Source: Petaurus breviceps papuanus (Eukaryota > Chordata > Mammalia > Diprotodontia > Petauridae). From it: a DNA stretch of 64,000 nucleotides. The translations under genes and the position numbers were made by a program. The DNA lies in assembly GCA_028583685.1 (NCBI GenBank), contig JAMXIF010001253.1, positions 74,211,461-74,275,460 of the forward strand, read 5' to 3'. Numbering within the stretch: the first letter of the stretch is position 1; each line of letters opens with the position of its first letter. The notes under the pieces are model-generated. The model was not told the DNA's origin, did no database searches, and worked only from the letters and a program-made list of their open reading frames with translations. Below, one piece after another: positions 22,916-34,046 of this stretch.

Positions 22916-23309
22916 ATTTGGGGAACGCAGCAGTAGCCTCTTTGGAGAGATGAGATTAGGAATGGTCTCATGGAGGAGGTGGCACTTTGAACTGTGAAGG
23001 ATGCTAAGAATTGTCAGAAGCAAAGGGGAGGAGGAAGTGCATTTCAGACATTGGGGGCAGTCACAGAGACAGAATATGGAATGTTGTGTGTGAGGGAAAA
23101 CAAGCCACTTTGACTGGACTACAGAATTCATAATAGGGAACAACATGGAATAAATCTGGAATGGGTTTTCAAAGTCAAATAGAGGAGTTCATATTTGGTC
23201 CCAAAGAAAAGAAGGAGGCATTGGAACTTTCTGAGCAGGGAAATAACATGGTCAGCCCTATGGTTAAAGAATATTACTTTGGCAGCTGTGGATTGAATTG
23301 GGGGAGGGA

Positions 23310-23395
23310 GGGAGAAGACAAAGACACAGAAAGAGAGAGACAAAGAGAGACAGAGACAGACAGAGATACAGAGACAGAGACAGAGCAGAGACCTA
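23310..23395. repeat. (GAGACA)n purine-rich repeat
   Basis: Degenerate hexamers of GAGACA type at the end of the L2 fragment. Confidence 0.8.
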
Positions 23396-23439
23396 GATCC
23401 CAATTAAGAGGCTAATGCAAGAATTCAGGCAAGGTGGGA

Positions 23440-23610
23440 TGTGAACCTGAACCAGAGTGACAGCTACATGACCCTGGGCAAATCACTTAACTCATTTGCC
23501 TCAGTTTCTTCCTCAGTAAAATGAGCTGGAGAAGTAAATGGCAAACCACTCCAGCATCTTTGCAAAGAAAAATCCAAATGGGGTCATGAAGAGTCAAACA
23601 AGCCTGTGTA
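23440..23610 (+). mobile_element. CORE-SINE with RTE-like tail (MAR1-type)
   Basis: MIR-like core ('catgaccctgggcaaatcac', 'tttgcctcagtttcttcctc') runs into 'gagctggagaagtaaatggc', 'aaaccactccagcatctttg' and 'ggggtcatgaagagtc'. This tail resembles the 3' end of BovB-type RTE LINEs. Confidence 0.8.
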
Positions 23611-23789
23611 GTAGGCAGCATCCGAACTGTGCTCTAGGGAATCTAGGCATTAGAGTTGAGGAGCATATGACAAGATCTGCATGGGACATCATTAATCTGA
23701 CAATCTGAGTCAAAACATAGCTTCCTCCTATCTGTTCAGCTCAGCCCCTTCACCTCAACCTTTTTTTCTTCCACTGTATCAAAATCCTA

Positions 23790-23860
23790 GACTGCATTGT
23801 AATACTTACACAGTCTGGCCCTGTGCCTAAGCACAATAAATGACTGACTATAAGCCATGA
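23790..23860 (+). repeat. L2/MIR tail fragment
   Basis: 'ctgtgcctaagcacaataaa' and 'tgactgac' match the last bases of an L2-type tail. Confidence 0.45.
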
Positions 23861-23883
23861 TTAGAGAGGTATCCAAAAAAAGG

Positions 23884-24105
23884 CCCAGTATGGCTCAATG
23901 GATAAAGTACTGGGCCTAGAAGAAGATCTGAGTTCAAATTTAGCATCAGATGCTTGGTATGGGACTCTGGACAAGTCACTTAACCCTATTTGCCTCAGTT
24001 TCCTCATCTATATCAATGAGTTGGAGAAGGAAAAGGCAAACCATTCTAATATCTTTGCTAAGAAAACCTCTAATGGAGTCAAGACTGAAACAATTGAAGA
24101 ATAAA
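23884..24105 (+). mobile_element. CORE-SINE with RTE-like tail (MAR1-type)
   Basis: Complete order: head 'atggctcaatggataaagta', core 'ggacaagtcacttaacccta', then 'gttggagaaggaaaaggcaa' and 'accattctaatatctttgct', ending in 'agactgaaacaattgaagaa'. A large purine microsatellite has grown directly after it. Confidence 0.85.
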
Positions 24106-24143
24106 AAACCCTCCATGAATGGGAAGGAAGGAAGAAAAGAAAT

Positions 24144-24403
<260 letters not shown>

Positions 24404-24419
24404 TACAGGTCTGCTAGAA

Positions 24420-25070
24420 AGCCTGAAATTCTATATAGTAAAGGAAGACTCCAAGAGTGTGAGAGGGGCCTCTCAAAAGTTAACTATTGATAATTGTTTC
24501 CATGATGCTTCAATTCATCTTGAGTAGATGAACACTTGACCTCAAGGCCAAGGGAGCCTTTCACTCAACCTGGATCACCAGAGAATTAAGCCCAAATTAT
24601 AAGTTTAATCCCTCCATACATGGAATGTCTCAAGATCAAAAGCTTCCATTGAATAGCATCTGTTAAGATGCAAATGTAATAACAGACCCAGGATAGGGTT
24701 TTCCAAGAGGAGGAATGTTGGCTACAGGTTCTACTCCAATCCTAGAATTAGAGCTGGCATGAGGCATATGTATTTGTATTTCAAATAAAAACACATAATA
24801 ACATGGAAATGCTTAAACCTATTGAATCCGGAAACCTGCATACTCTTAGTATATATGTCACTGAAATTTAAAAAAAAAAAGATGAACAAGGGCAAAAAAG
24901 ATGTAGGTTTTCTTTTTTTTTTTTCAGCCCTCCTGCTATGACATGATTATATAAGTAACACTTTTAAATTGTTCATCATAGAACATTGCCTTCTATACAA
25001 CACTGAAAAGCACATGATGAGCTAAATAGATGGTGTGATACATAAAGTGTTCTCCAGACACTTTCAGGAA
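24420..25070. other. unassigned DNA
   Basis: No gene or confident repeat recognised. Confidence 0.4.
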
Positions 25071-25079
25071 GGAAAATAA

Positions 25080-25480
25080 AAGAATAAAACAAGAACACTA
25101 AAGCCTTTCCCGTCTCAAACTTCTCATGAATTGCGTTCCCCTACAACAAGCCACATCAGGTTACCCAGTGTTATGACATTTCTGTACTTGATGTGACGGT
25201 GTCACATGGTGAGATAATGAGGCAGAAATCCATGTTATGTAATTGTTTTGACTGCTGACGATGACTACATTTTGTACTGAGGTGTTTAGCACACAAAGTA
25301 TTTTCAAGGAGATTATAATTAAGGTGGGGAGCTCCAAAGACTACAACAGCCTGCATGCCATTGAGTGCTAGGGGATCAGTCTACACAGTCTGCTGACCAT
25401 TTTAGCACAGTCAAAACAACAATTATTTAAACATATGGTTACAATTTTAGAACCTGCAAACTAAAAATTCGGGATAAACT
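25080..25480. other. repeat-free stretch, possible conserved non-coding element
   Basis: This stretch lacks every repeat signature seen elsewhere in the window. It has fairly high complexity, with balanced motifs such as 'cttgatgtgacggtgtcaca' (containing TGACGGTGTCA) and 'gactgctgacgatgactaca'. Several CpGs survive in otherwise CpG-poor DNA. There is no convincing frame: a 61-codon minus-strand frame (25171-25356) has no domain. Confidence 0.3.
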
Positions 25481-25681
25481 CCAATAGAAAGCCTCAAAGC
25501 GGCAAGCCTTTAACTAAGGGGAAAGATGATATATTATGGCTTATCTTTTTATAATGATTTTAAACTGGCCAAAGGCAGATTTCATCTTAATCAAGTGGAA
25601 GGAGAAGTTTTTCTTGTGTAATATTAGGAGAGAAAGCTCCTCACCAGGAACCCACTTTCCCAAAAAAAATCATTAGTCCAG

Positions 25682-25837
25682 GGGTGACTAGGTGGCACAA
25701 TGAATAGAGTACCGGCCCTGGAGTCAGGAGGACCTGAGTTCAAATGCAGCCTCAGTACTTAACACAAAAACTAGCCATATGACCTTGGGCAAGTCACTTA
25801 ACCCCAATTGTCCTCCAAAAAGCAAAAAAAAAAAAAT
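25682..25837 (+). mobile_element. tRNA-derived SINE, full length
   Basis: Head 'gggtgactaggtggcacaat', body 'ggagtcaggaggacctgagt', 'cttgggcaagtcacttaacc', A-tail. The flanks ATCATTAGTCCAG (25669-25681) and ATCACTAGTCCAG (25838-25850) are a 13 bp duplication with one difference. Confidence 0.92.
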
Positions 25838-25879
25838 ATCACTAGTCCAGTCCTGATCTTGGAACACAGAAAGTGTGAC

Positions 25880-26345
25880 TTTTTTTTTTTCAAATGCTTT
25901 ATTAACATCATTTACATCACTCATTTCCGCCAGATTTTGAGATGCAAATTTTCTTCCCATTTTTCCCCTATCCACTGCCCCAAAATAGCAGTCCCACAGG
26001 ATATCCCCTCCTCCATTCTGCTATCTCCCATACTTTCTCCCATACCCTTTAGACTTTTCCAGTGGATCTCTATGTCCCAGTGCCTGTATATCTTATCTCC
26101 CAATTACATGTAAAATAGTATTAATAATACTATATATAAATATATTTGAATATTTGATTTTAAAACTTTGAATTCCAGATTCATTCCCTTCCTCCCTTGT
26201 CACCCACCCTTACTGAGAAGATAAGCAGCTCAGTAAGACTCCATCAGGAATCTTTTTTTTTTCCAATTTATAAATGTTTATTTATTTATTTTTATATTCC
26301 CTTCCTCCCTTGTCACCCACCCTTACTGGGAAGATAAGCAGTTCA
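25880..26345 (-). repeat. duplicated tail of the HAL1 element
   Basis: The same ~45 bp block (plus strand begins 'attcccttcctcccttgtca' and ends 'agataagcag') occurs at about 26183-26230 and again at 26297-26343. Between them, at 26251-26262, is a minus-strand internal A-tract ('ttggaaaaaaaaa'). The element therefore seems to carry two successive 3' ends, each followed by an A-run. Confidence 0.7.
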
Positions 26346-27027
26346 GTATAGGTTGTACATGTGTAGCTAATGCAAAACAATAACATAGTAGATATATTGT
26401 AAAAGACTGACTATATTTCCCTCCCTCCTATCCCACCTCCCACTTATTCTATTCTCTACTTTGATCCCACCACTTTTCAAAAATGGATGCTTCCCACTTC
26501 CCTCCCTCCCCAGCCTGCCCTCCCTTCCATCATTCCCCCTCTCATCCCTTTTCCCCCTACTCTCCTGTAGGGTGAGATACCCTATTTAGTATGTATTTCA
26601 TTCCCTCCCCAAGCCAAATTCAATGAGAATAATGTTGAACCATTCCCTTTTGCCTTCCTATTCTTCCCCTTCATTGTAATCATTTTTGCTTGCCTCTTCT
26701 ATATGAGATAGTTTACCCCATTCTGTCTCTCCACATCTCCTCTCATTATACTCCTCTCTCACCTCTTAATTTCACCTTTTAAGTATCATCCCTTCCTGTT
26801 AAATTGGTCCTGTGCCCTCTATGTATGTTTACCTGTAAACATATATACACACATTCACATATGTATTCATATGCCCATATATCCTCATATATAGACATAT
26901 ATATATTTCTATCCCCTTCAACTACTGAGAAAAGTTTCATAACTTATAATTATTGTTTTTCCATGTAGGAACATTAATAGTTCAACTTTGATAAGTTCCT
27001 TATGATTTCTTTTCCCTGTTTACCTTC

Positions 27028-28089
27028 TCATCCTTCTCTTGTTTCTTGTATCTGAATGTCAAATTTTCTATTCAACTCTGGTTTTTTCAGCAAGAATGCT
27101 TGAAAGTCCTCTATTCCACTGAATGACCATATTTTCCCCTGAAACATGATACTCAGTTTTGCTGGGTAAGTGACTCTTGGTTTTAATCCCAGCTCCTTTG
27201 CCCTCCAGAATATCATATTCCAAGCCCTTCAATCCCTCAGTGTAGAAGCTGCCAGATCCTGGGTTATCCTGACTGTGTTACCACAATGTTCAAATTGTTT
27301 CTTCCTAGCTGCTTGTAATATTCTCTCCTTAATTTTGGAATTCCAGAACCTGGCTATAATATTCCTAGGAGTTTTCTTTTGGGGATCTTTTTCAGGAGGA
27401 GATCAGTGAATTCTTTCAACCTCTATTTTGCCCTCTGGTTCTAAAACATCAGGGCAGTTTTCTCTGAGAACTTCCTGGAGGATGATTTCTAGGTTCTTTC
27501 TTTGATCATGGCTTTCAGGTAGTCCAATAATTTTTAAATTATCTCTCCTGGATCTATTTTCCAGATCAGTTGTTTTTCCCATGAGATATTTCACATTGCC
27601 TTCTATTCTTTCATTTGTTTGGATCTGTTTAACAGCATCTTGATTTCTCATAAAGTCATTAGCTTCCATTTGCTCCAATCTAATTCTGAAGGAATGATTC
27701 TCCTCATTGAGTTTTTGAGATTCTTTTTCCATTTGGAAAATTTGGCTTTTTAAGGCATTCTTCTCCTCATTGCCTTTTTGAGCCTCTTTTGCCATTTGAG
27801 TTAGTCTATTTTTTAAGGTATGATTTTCCTTAGTCTGGCTGTTGACTCTCATTTTGTAATTTCCTTGCAATGTTCTCATTTCTCTTCCCAATTTTTCCTC
27901 CACTTCTCTTATCTGCTTCTTAAGGTCCTCTATGGCCTGCAACCAGCTTGTATTTTCCTTTGAAGCTTTTGGTGCAGGAGTTCTGACTTCACTGTCTTCC
28001 TCCTGTTCCATGCTTTGCTCCTTTTTGTCCCCAAAATAGGAGTCTAATGTTGGAATCTTCTGTCTGCTTTGTTTCCTTTGCCTGGACAT
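27028..28089 (-). pseudogene. HAL1/L1 ORF1 RNA-binding protein, one in-frame stop
   Basis: 353 codons starting MSRQRKQSRQKIPTLDSYF. Residues ~60-165 are rich in K, E, Q and L with coiled-coil spacing (for example IEDLKKQIREVEEKLGREM). Residues ~170-190 read LENRSRRDNLKIIGLPES, the start of the RRM-like domain. The C-terminus has YPAKLSIMFQGKIWSFSG, the signature of the L1 ORF1 C-terminal domain. The only break I see is TGA at 27403-27405, where an arginine CGA is expected (..VERIH-R-SPPEK..), so a single CpG transition. The frame then continues to its natural end. L1 ORF1p is about this length. Function: trimeric RNA chaperone. Confidence 0.88.
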
Positions 28090-28781
28090 GTTGCCCCTCA
28101 GTCACTTGACCCCTGGACTTTTTGCCACAGTAAGTCTCTGCACCAGCCAGGGGAGATTTCTTCCCAAATGCTGGGGTTTTCTCATCTGCCAGAGGTATTA
28201 GATGGGTACCCTCTCTGAGGTCTCCACATGCTCTGGCAAGTTGGACACATACCCCTGGACCTCCACCCTAGATTGCAATCCAGATCCAAGAAGTTGTTAA
28301 AGCAAGAGCAATTACCCCTCAGACCGGTACTTGGTCCTCGTACACTTTGCAGGCCAGGAGCTGAAGCTGCCACGTGGTGCTGGCTGGCTGTGCTGGAGTC
28401 ACAGCAGCTTCTCGCCCCAGGGGCAAAAGCCATGTACTCCCACTTACTGGTCCCAAAGTCCAGACTGCACTGACCTCTCACTTTTTCCTTAACATCTATG
28501 TGTTGATAAATCTGGAAATGGCCACAGTTCCTACTGATCTGGAGTCCCTCAGGCTGGTGGCTGGTCAGGCCCGTCCTGGGGCTAAAGCCTCGGTGTGGGG
28601 CTGGGCTCGGCTCCTAGAGCGCTGCGCTGGATTCCTGCTGGCCTCTTGGGCTGTCCTCAGTGGGAGGTTAGATTCTCTGTGTCATTTTGTGGGTTCTGCA
28701 GCTCCAAAGTTTGTTTAGAGTCCCCTTTTCACATGGATTGGGGAAGGTGGAAGCCGGAGCAGTGGGGAAGTCCTGCTTCTT
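28090..28781 (-). promoter_or_regulatory. GC-rich 5' UTR/promoter region of the HAL1 element
   Basis: This is the only CpG-containing GC-rich island of note in the window (28250-28780). L1-type 5' UTRs carry an internal Pol II promoter, so this is its expected place. The overlapping frames on both strands (28182-28481 -, 28228-28473 +, 28374-28718 +) are open only because of base composition. Confidence 0.6.
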
Positions 28782-28984
28782 GAAGGTGTAACTTTTAAAA
28801 TTACAATAATAGTGAATCTGTCCTTTATCTTAGAGTGAAATAGCTAATCTCATTCTAGAGATAGAATATCAAGTTCATTTTTACCCCCTGGTGAGTGATT
28901 TCATCAGGGTAAAAAATTCCTGAGAAGGAAACTTCTTCCACTAATGCAACTTGGTCACTCTTCTTCAGGTTAGTATCTTAATGA

Positions 28985-29100
28985 GTTGCCTGGGCACTGA
29001 GAGGGTAAGACATTTGCACAGGGTTTCATAGCAGGGTGACATTATAGGCAAGACTCAAACTCAGGTCTTTCTGTAGGTGATGACTCTATAAGCCAATCTC
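28985..29100 (-). repeat. MIR/CORE-SINE fragment
   Basis: 'ttgcctgggcactgagaggg' and 'aagactcaaactcaggtctt' fit the antisense core variant also seen at 1880 and 34930. Confidence 0.55.
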
Positions 29101-29555
29101 TTTAGTTGAATCTAATATAATTTTTAAAAGAAAAAAATACAGGAGCGGGAGGGAGGAGGGAGTTAAGTGAAAATGTACCATATTAAATATATGTGGATAA
29201 GAGATAGTTTCCATCTAAGCCATCAGTGTTTCAAAATCACCTTTAGAAATTCTACTGATATCTTTAAGATCTATTTCAGAAACAAGCAATACATTTCCCA
29301 GGAATTAGGAAAGAGTACCTTTCTGGAAGGCTTCAAGGAGTTAAAGAATTGAGGTTTCAGGGAACTTTGGTCTTCCTGTGATATCCATCCCACGACAGAG
29401 ATAATAAAGTAGGCACATTCAGGTTTCCAAAGAAGATCTTGTCATGTATGTATTTTCCCTTGATACCCATTTCACTCTCAAGAATGAACTATATCATGAA
29501 CCAACAGATGTGTCATTTTTGACATTTTTGGTTCATAATTATCATAGTTAACTGT
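29101..29555. other. unassigned DNA
   Basis: No gene or repeat recognised. It ends at an (AT)n run. Confidence 0.4.
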
Positions 29556-29558
29556 ATT

Positions 29559-29578
29559 ATATATATATATATATATAT
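29559..29578. repeat. (AT)n dinucleotide repeat
   Basis: About ten AT units next to a MIR. Confidence 0.9.
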
Positions 29579-29579
29579 T

Positions 29580-29776
29580 TCACTTTACACATATTATCTC
29601 ACTTTATCCTTACAACAATCATTATTATCTACACTTTGCATATGAGGACACCATGATAGACAAGCTAAATGACTTTCCCAAAGCCATGCAGCTATTAAGT
29701 ATCTGAGGCTGGATTTGAATTCTGGTCTTCCTGATCCCAGGCCCAGTGCTCTAACCATTGAACCACCTAGGTAACC
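29580..29776 (-). repeat. MIR
   Basis: Antisense MIR: 'ctcactttatccttacaaca', 'gtatctgaggctggatttga' and the head complement 'cccagtgctctaaccattga'. Confidence 0.85.
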
Positions 29777-29944
29777 ATGCAATGGTCCACCTAATGACAA
29801 TCATTCTGTTGTAGAAAGAGCACTCTGATTTGTAGGCATAGACTTTGGGTTTAATCATATTTGTTTAAATTACTATCTCAATGACTTTCCACTGTATTTT
29901 TAAAAGATGCCTCTTTTCTGAGTCCCACACAAACAGTGACTGAA

Positions 29945-30035
29945 TGAGTTTGGACTCTAACCTCCTAGAGGGCAGGGATAACTTCTCCACTCACTTTTGA
30001 TTTCAGATGTATTTGGGTTTGGCACAGGATTTTTC
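29945..30035 (+). repeat. L2 3' tail fragment
   Basis: 'ggactctaacctcctagagg' followed by 'gcagggataacttc' and 'gggtttggcacagg' is a decayed L2 tail. Confidence 0.5.
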
Positions 30036-30394
30036 ACCTGCCCAAGCTGACCTTTTGAAATATTGCTACTTTCCCATTACTCTTTACCTAGAAAGTCTGA
30101 CATAAGCTTATGGTAAAGAGCATAAATACTTGGCAGAACTTATGCTTCATTGGTTCTTTCCTTGTTGTCAAGAGTCTTCACCGTGGTGCTCAGTTTTAGT
30201 GCCCTATGTCCTCAGTGCAGAATAGATGGGCAGCTGATTTAGCTTGGTGGTGACAAAAACAGACGAAGACTTTTGGCCATGCCAACTATTTCTGTTTGGG
30301 ATTTTCTTGCCTCCTTTATCCTTTACCAGTTTCCAGAAACTATTTCATTTACCTCTGCCCTTTTCTTCCTTCCTTTCTTTGTTCCTTCCTTCCA

Positions 30395-30566
30395 TCCCTC
30401 CTTCCCCTCTTCCTTCCTTTTCTTTCTTTTCTCTCTCCCTTTCTCTTTCCCTTCTTCTTTCCCTTTCCCCCTCCTTCCCTCTTTTCCTCCCTCCTTCCTT
30501 CCCTCCCTCTCTCCCTTCCTTTCTCTTCTTCTTTCTTCCTTTCTTCCCTTTCTTCCTTTCTTTCTC
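30395..30566. repeat. 172 nt pure-pyrimidine tract
   Basis: Only C and T from 30395 to 30566, built from irregular CTTT, CCTT and CCCT units. Frames in all registers through it are Ser/Pro/Phe/Leu repeats and are not genes. It is a candidate H-DNA-forming sequence. Confidence 0.97.
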
Positions 30567-30844
30567 ATACCATAACTTAAATTGAACTAGAAAGCCTGAT
30601 TATGGTGATATTATGGCCATTTACCTGAGCTGTTATACGAAGGTGTCCCTAAGGCAGGCCTGGGATCTTTCAAATATTTATTATCTCTCCCCAGTGGCTA
30701 CCCTGGCATCAGAAATTACATTCCTGTGGCTGGGGTAGGGATATCAATTCTTTCCCCAGCTCATGATAACAACCATGTGTTTCTGAAGAATTAATATGCC
30801 ACATGTGCAACAGAACACATATACAATAGCAAAACTCCTTAAGT

Positions 30845-30910
30845 CAAGGATTGGCAAGCCATTGATCCATGGGCTAAATCTGGACCCCAAAATGACTGTT
30901 CATTTAGCCA
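30845..30910. repeat. possible hAT terminal fragment
   Basis: 'ggattggcaagccattgatc' followed by 'catgggctaaatctggaccc' resembles the terminal part of Charlie-like hAT elements (family text '..tcggcaaactatggcccatgggcc..'). There is no second terminus. Confidence 0.4.
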
Positions 30911-31084
30911 GCTGAAGCATGGGAGTCCATGAGGCTTGGACATATCATGGAACCCCAGATTTCTGTTTTTGGCAGAATCAAAGATCCATTCAATTGATAT
31001 CTTAGAGACTAAGCATGACTGTTGGATTTTGCACTCAGGAAAAACTGGAAGATAAGTTCTGGTGCTGAATCTGTCATTCATTTT

Positions 31085-31340
31085 ATTATTCAGTTGTTCA
31101 ATCATATCCAACTTGTTTGTGACCCTGTGCACTACAGCATACTAATACTGCCCCTGGGGTTTTCTTTGCAAAGCTATTAGAGTTGTTTGCCATTTCCTTT
31201 TCCAGGAAGTTAAGGCAAACAGAAGTTAAGTGACTCACCCAGGGTCACATAGCTAGAGAAGTGTCTGAGGATGCATCTGAACTCAGGTTTTCCTGACTCC
31301 AGGCCCAGTGCTCTATCTATCCACTGAACCATCTAGTTGG
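31085..31340 (-). mobile_element. CORE-SINE with RTE-like tail (MAR1-type)
   Basis: Antisense order: RTE-like tail 'tcagttgttcaatcatatcc' and 'gtttgccatttccttttcca', then core 'gtgactcacccagggtcaca', and head complement 'cccagtgctctatctatcca'. Confidence 0.88.
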
Positions 31341-31349
31341 TCCCCCTGT

Positions 31350-32840
31350 AATTAACTAGTGGTGTGACTATTAACAATTCTCCTCACCACTCCGGATCTT
31401 AGTTTCTTCTCTCCAAAAATGAGGAGGTGGGTCATGTTGGTCTCAGAGTTCCCTTTCGGTTCCAAAATTCTATCACTCTATGATAAGTGAAGTATAGGGC
31501 AGCCTATTTTAAGCCTAGACACAGCCTAGCCTCAGCCCCTTTTAAATTGTGCAGCTGGAAGTCACAGACCACACAGCCTATCATTGGTAAGATTTTCATA
31601 ATAAAAAGGCAAACTGATGATAACACATTCACCTTGGGGAAGTTAAAAAAACCTATCAACCTACTATATGAAACCACAATGCCCACTCTTCGGCCCCTTG
31701 CCCCTCTGTGTCTCCCCCTCCCCCACCCCAAATGTCCTTTTTGGGCAACTTCCAACACTATGCTGGAAACATTTAGCAAAATTGTAAATGGATCAAAGCT
31801 TGACCCCAAAGAAGAAATATGAAAAGTAATTTTCCCACCATTATTTTCAGAAGTGGAAGACAATAGGTGTGGAAAACCATATATAAATAATACCAAATTT
31901 ATTCTTTGCATTGGTTAGTTTTTCTGAACTGTTTTTGAGATGGCTCTCTGAGAGGGAGACAAGGGAAGGACTATATTAGGAAATGTAGGTGATAGAAAGA
32001 CACAAGATATCAACACTGTTTTTGAACATCATAAATGGACATAAATGGTGATAGATTCTTCTCCTATGTTTTAAAATTTTGTCCCGCACAGTTAAGGAAA
32101 TTGAACCTAATAGCTCCACTGACTTCAAGGTCATTATCAAAACCAACTGTCCGTCAGGAATAAAGATGAGTTCGTAAAATCACTTTAGTAGCCAGAGGGC
32201 TTAAAAAACTAGGCCTTTGAACATTGCTTCAATACTTCAGGGAGCCATAATTTTGTTAGTATCTGAAATTCCTCCACCAGTAACAGACCACAATCCTACT
32301 ACCATCTGGTCCTTGAAAGTCACTGGTAGCCAAATATTTCACTAGATGTGGTCAGCCTGAAGATAAGCCTTTCTAACACTGGCTAGTTTGGCAAACAGAT
32401 GACAGATGCAGTCTGTCTGTCAGCCCAGGAGAGTCTGCCTGAACTTGTGTTAACAGGGATAGGCCATGGGAACCAAGGGACACTTCCATGCCAAGGCAAG
32501 GTCCTAAGAGTAGGACAGTTCTTGGTCTGGCAGTTAGGAAATCTTCCAGTGAGCAATTCCTTTTGGTGTGTGAAGAAATAGAAAAGTTCCTAATGGGTCA
32601 TTGAAATGTTAGAATTTTAAAAGTTCCAATAAAAGGTACGGAACCTGATTTTCACAAGATATTCACTAGTCACTGGTTATGGGAAACTATGTGAACTCTT
32701 GGATGCTCTCTTCTGCTGGGATAGTACAGTTCAGAGGTCCAAAATGCAATGGTTTTGGTTGGGTTTTTTAAGTTATAATAGCATATAACACATGAGGCAG
32801 AGATAGAATGATGAAGATCACCAGTCTTACTGGCATCTGC
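31350..32840. other. unassigned DNA
   Basis: No recognisable gene or element. Frames at 31487-31822 (+) and 31504-31911 (-) overlap each other on opposite strands and have no domains. Confidence 0.4.
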
Positions 32841-32844
32841 AAAA

Positions 32845-32915
32845 CATGGGGATTGGACTAAATGACTTCAAAAGTCCCTTCTGGCCCTATAGGCTCTGTG
32901 ACCCTATGATCCTAA
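32845..32915 (+). repeat. MIR-type tail
   Basis: 'ggggattggactaaatgact' and 'gtcccttctggccctatagg' plus 'gaccctatgatcc' is the tail of a therian MIR-type SINE with CR1/L3-like end. Confidence 0.65.
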
Positions 32916-33108
32916 GCAACAGCTCATAGCCACAGATGGCCACCATGAAAACACCACTGATCTGGGTTTGGGTTTGCTTTGTTTTTCTCAGCTTGTCCTA
33001 CATACTTAGATAACGGTGCTCTTAGGATATCTTTGGATACAAGAAACAACAACTTTATCACCTGAACTGTAAGAGCAAGATGCTCTATGCCTCAAAGCTA
33101 GGCCCTCA

Positions 33109-33630
33109 TGTCATGGTAATGGGATCTGAAGATCTTCCTTGCCCCTTGAACTTGCTGACATAGCAGGAAGGGGAGGGGCAGGAGGGAGTCAGAGCCAAGT
33201 AGGAGCCGGACTGGAGCCAGTGGGGTGACTGGAAGAGGCAGTGATGCCAGCAGACAGAGCACAACACCAGAACTTCTGTTAAGGACTCCTGCTGAGGACT
33301 GCCTAAGACTGGAACTGCATGGGGGCTGGAGCTGCTGGGAATGTGCTGTGTGGAGGCTGAGCAGTTACCGTGAGTGAGGAGAGGAGGATCTTTGCCTGAG
33401 GTAGCCTGTTTTGTTTTGAATGTGGGTGTTTGCTGCATTAACTATGCATGCCAACTCCATGGCTACTGTGATGGCTTTGACTTTCTGGTTTTGGGACTTA
33501 CTTTTCTGGTATTTGAATAAATGTTCTAGCTATGTTCCCCATGTAGAGAGCCTGTTGCATTTTTTATTAATAACCATATCAGCATACGTATAGTCATCGT
33601 AGGCACTGTGAATACTGCATTGTTGTTACA
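33109..33630 (+). mobile_element. solo LTR, family B
   Basis: 522 bp fossil LTR, TGTCATGG..TTGTTACA, flanked by a perfect 5 bp duplication CCTCA (33104-33108 and 33631-33635). AATAAA lies at 33516-33521. Its start ('aagatcttccttgccccttg') and end ('tgaatactgcattgttgtta') match the LTRs at 16211, 34151 and 52272. No internal sequence remains. Confidence 0.92.
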
Positions 33631-33785
33631 CCTCATTAGCACAGTTAATGAATCCTGTTAAATGGTCACATTATTTGAATACATATAGAATATTTCCATT
33701 AGGCTAGAACCAATTCCCATATTTTACATAATTATCACTTTGAATAATGTTAATTCAAATAATACACTACTTCATAAGAATATAT

Positions 33786-33950
33786 GGTTAATCAGAAGAC
33801 CTGGGTTATAATCCTGCCTCCAATACTTATGCCTGTGAGACTTTGGGAAAGTCATTTAGGTTTCCTGGCCCTCCAATTCCTTATCTGTCAAAAGAGGGAC
33901 TTGTACTAAATTCTATTTTAGGGTTCCTTCAAAGTTTAAATCCATGACTG
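33786..33950 (+). repeat. MIR
   Basis: 'cagaagacctgggttataat', 'gactttgggaaagtcattta' and 'ccaattccttatctgtcaaa' are in MIR order. Confidence 0.75.
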
Positions 33951-34046
33951 TATCATTTTGTTTGGTTTATCCTGTGATATATTGGTGTAGAGAATTCCCA
34001 GTGTGGAAATTGCCTCTGTCAATGATTGTTACCTGCTTTACAACTT

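Larger units (their letters stand above)
22625..23430 (-). repeat. L2 3' UTR and tail, antisense
   Basis: Starts with the complement of the L2 tail ('aaattcactgggtgcctata', 'ctatgctaggttctagtgac'). After a TA-rich tract it continues with 'gtctcatggaggaggtggca', 'tgaaggatgctaagaattgt' and 'atggaatgttgtgtgtgagg', all antisense L2 3' UTR blocks. The frame at 23161-23415 is not a gene. Confidence 0.75.
25880..28781 (-). mobile_element. HAL1-like element (L1 relative with ORF1 only)
   Basis: On the minus strand: a GC-rich 5' UTR (28090-28781), one ORF1 (28089 to 27028), then about 1.1 kb of 3' region with no ORF2, ending in 'aataaagcatttg' and an A-tail at 25880. Flanks GAAAGTGTGAC (25869-25879) and GAAGGTGTAAC (28782-28792) look like an 11 bp target duplication with two differences, so both ends appear real. 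The sequence after ORF1 resembles the L1 inter-ORF region ('tctcaccctacaggagagta' on the minus strand). HAL1s must borrow reverse transcriptase from L1. Confidence 0.8.

Noticed and set aside
28182-28783. Possible GC-rich host exon or CpG-island promoter
   Set aside because: It is contiguous with ORF1 of the HAL1-like element and fits its 5' UTR.
30244-30585. Frames of 81-113 codons in several registers and on both strands
   Set aside because: All are translations of one polypyrimidine tract.
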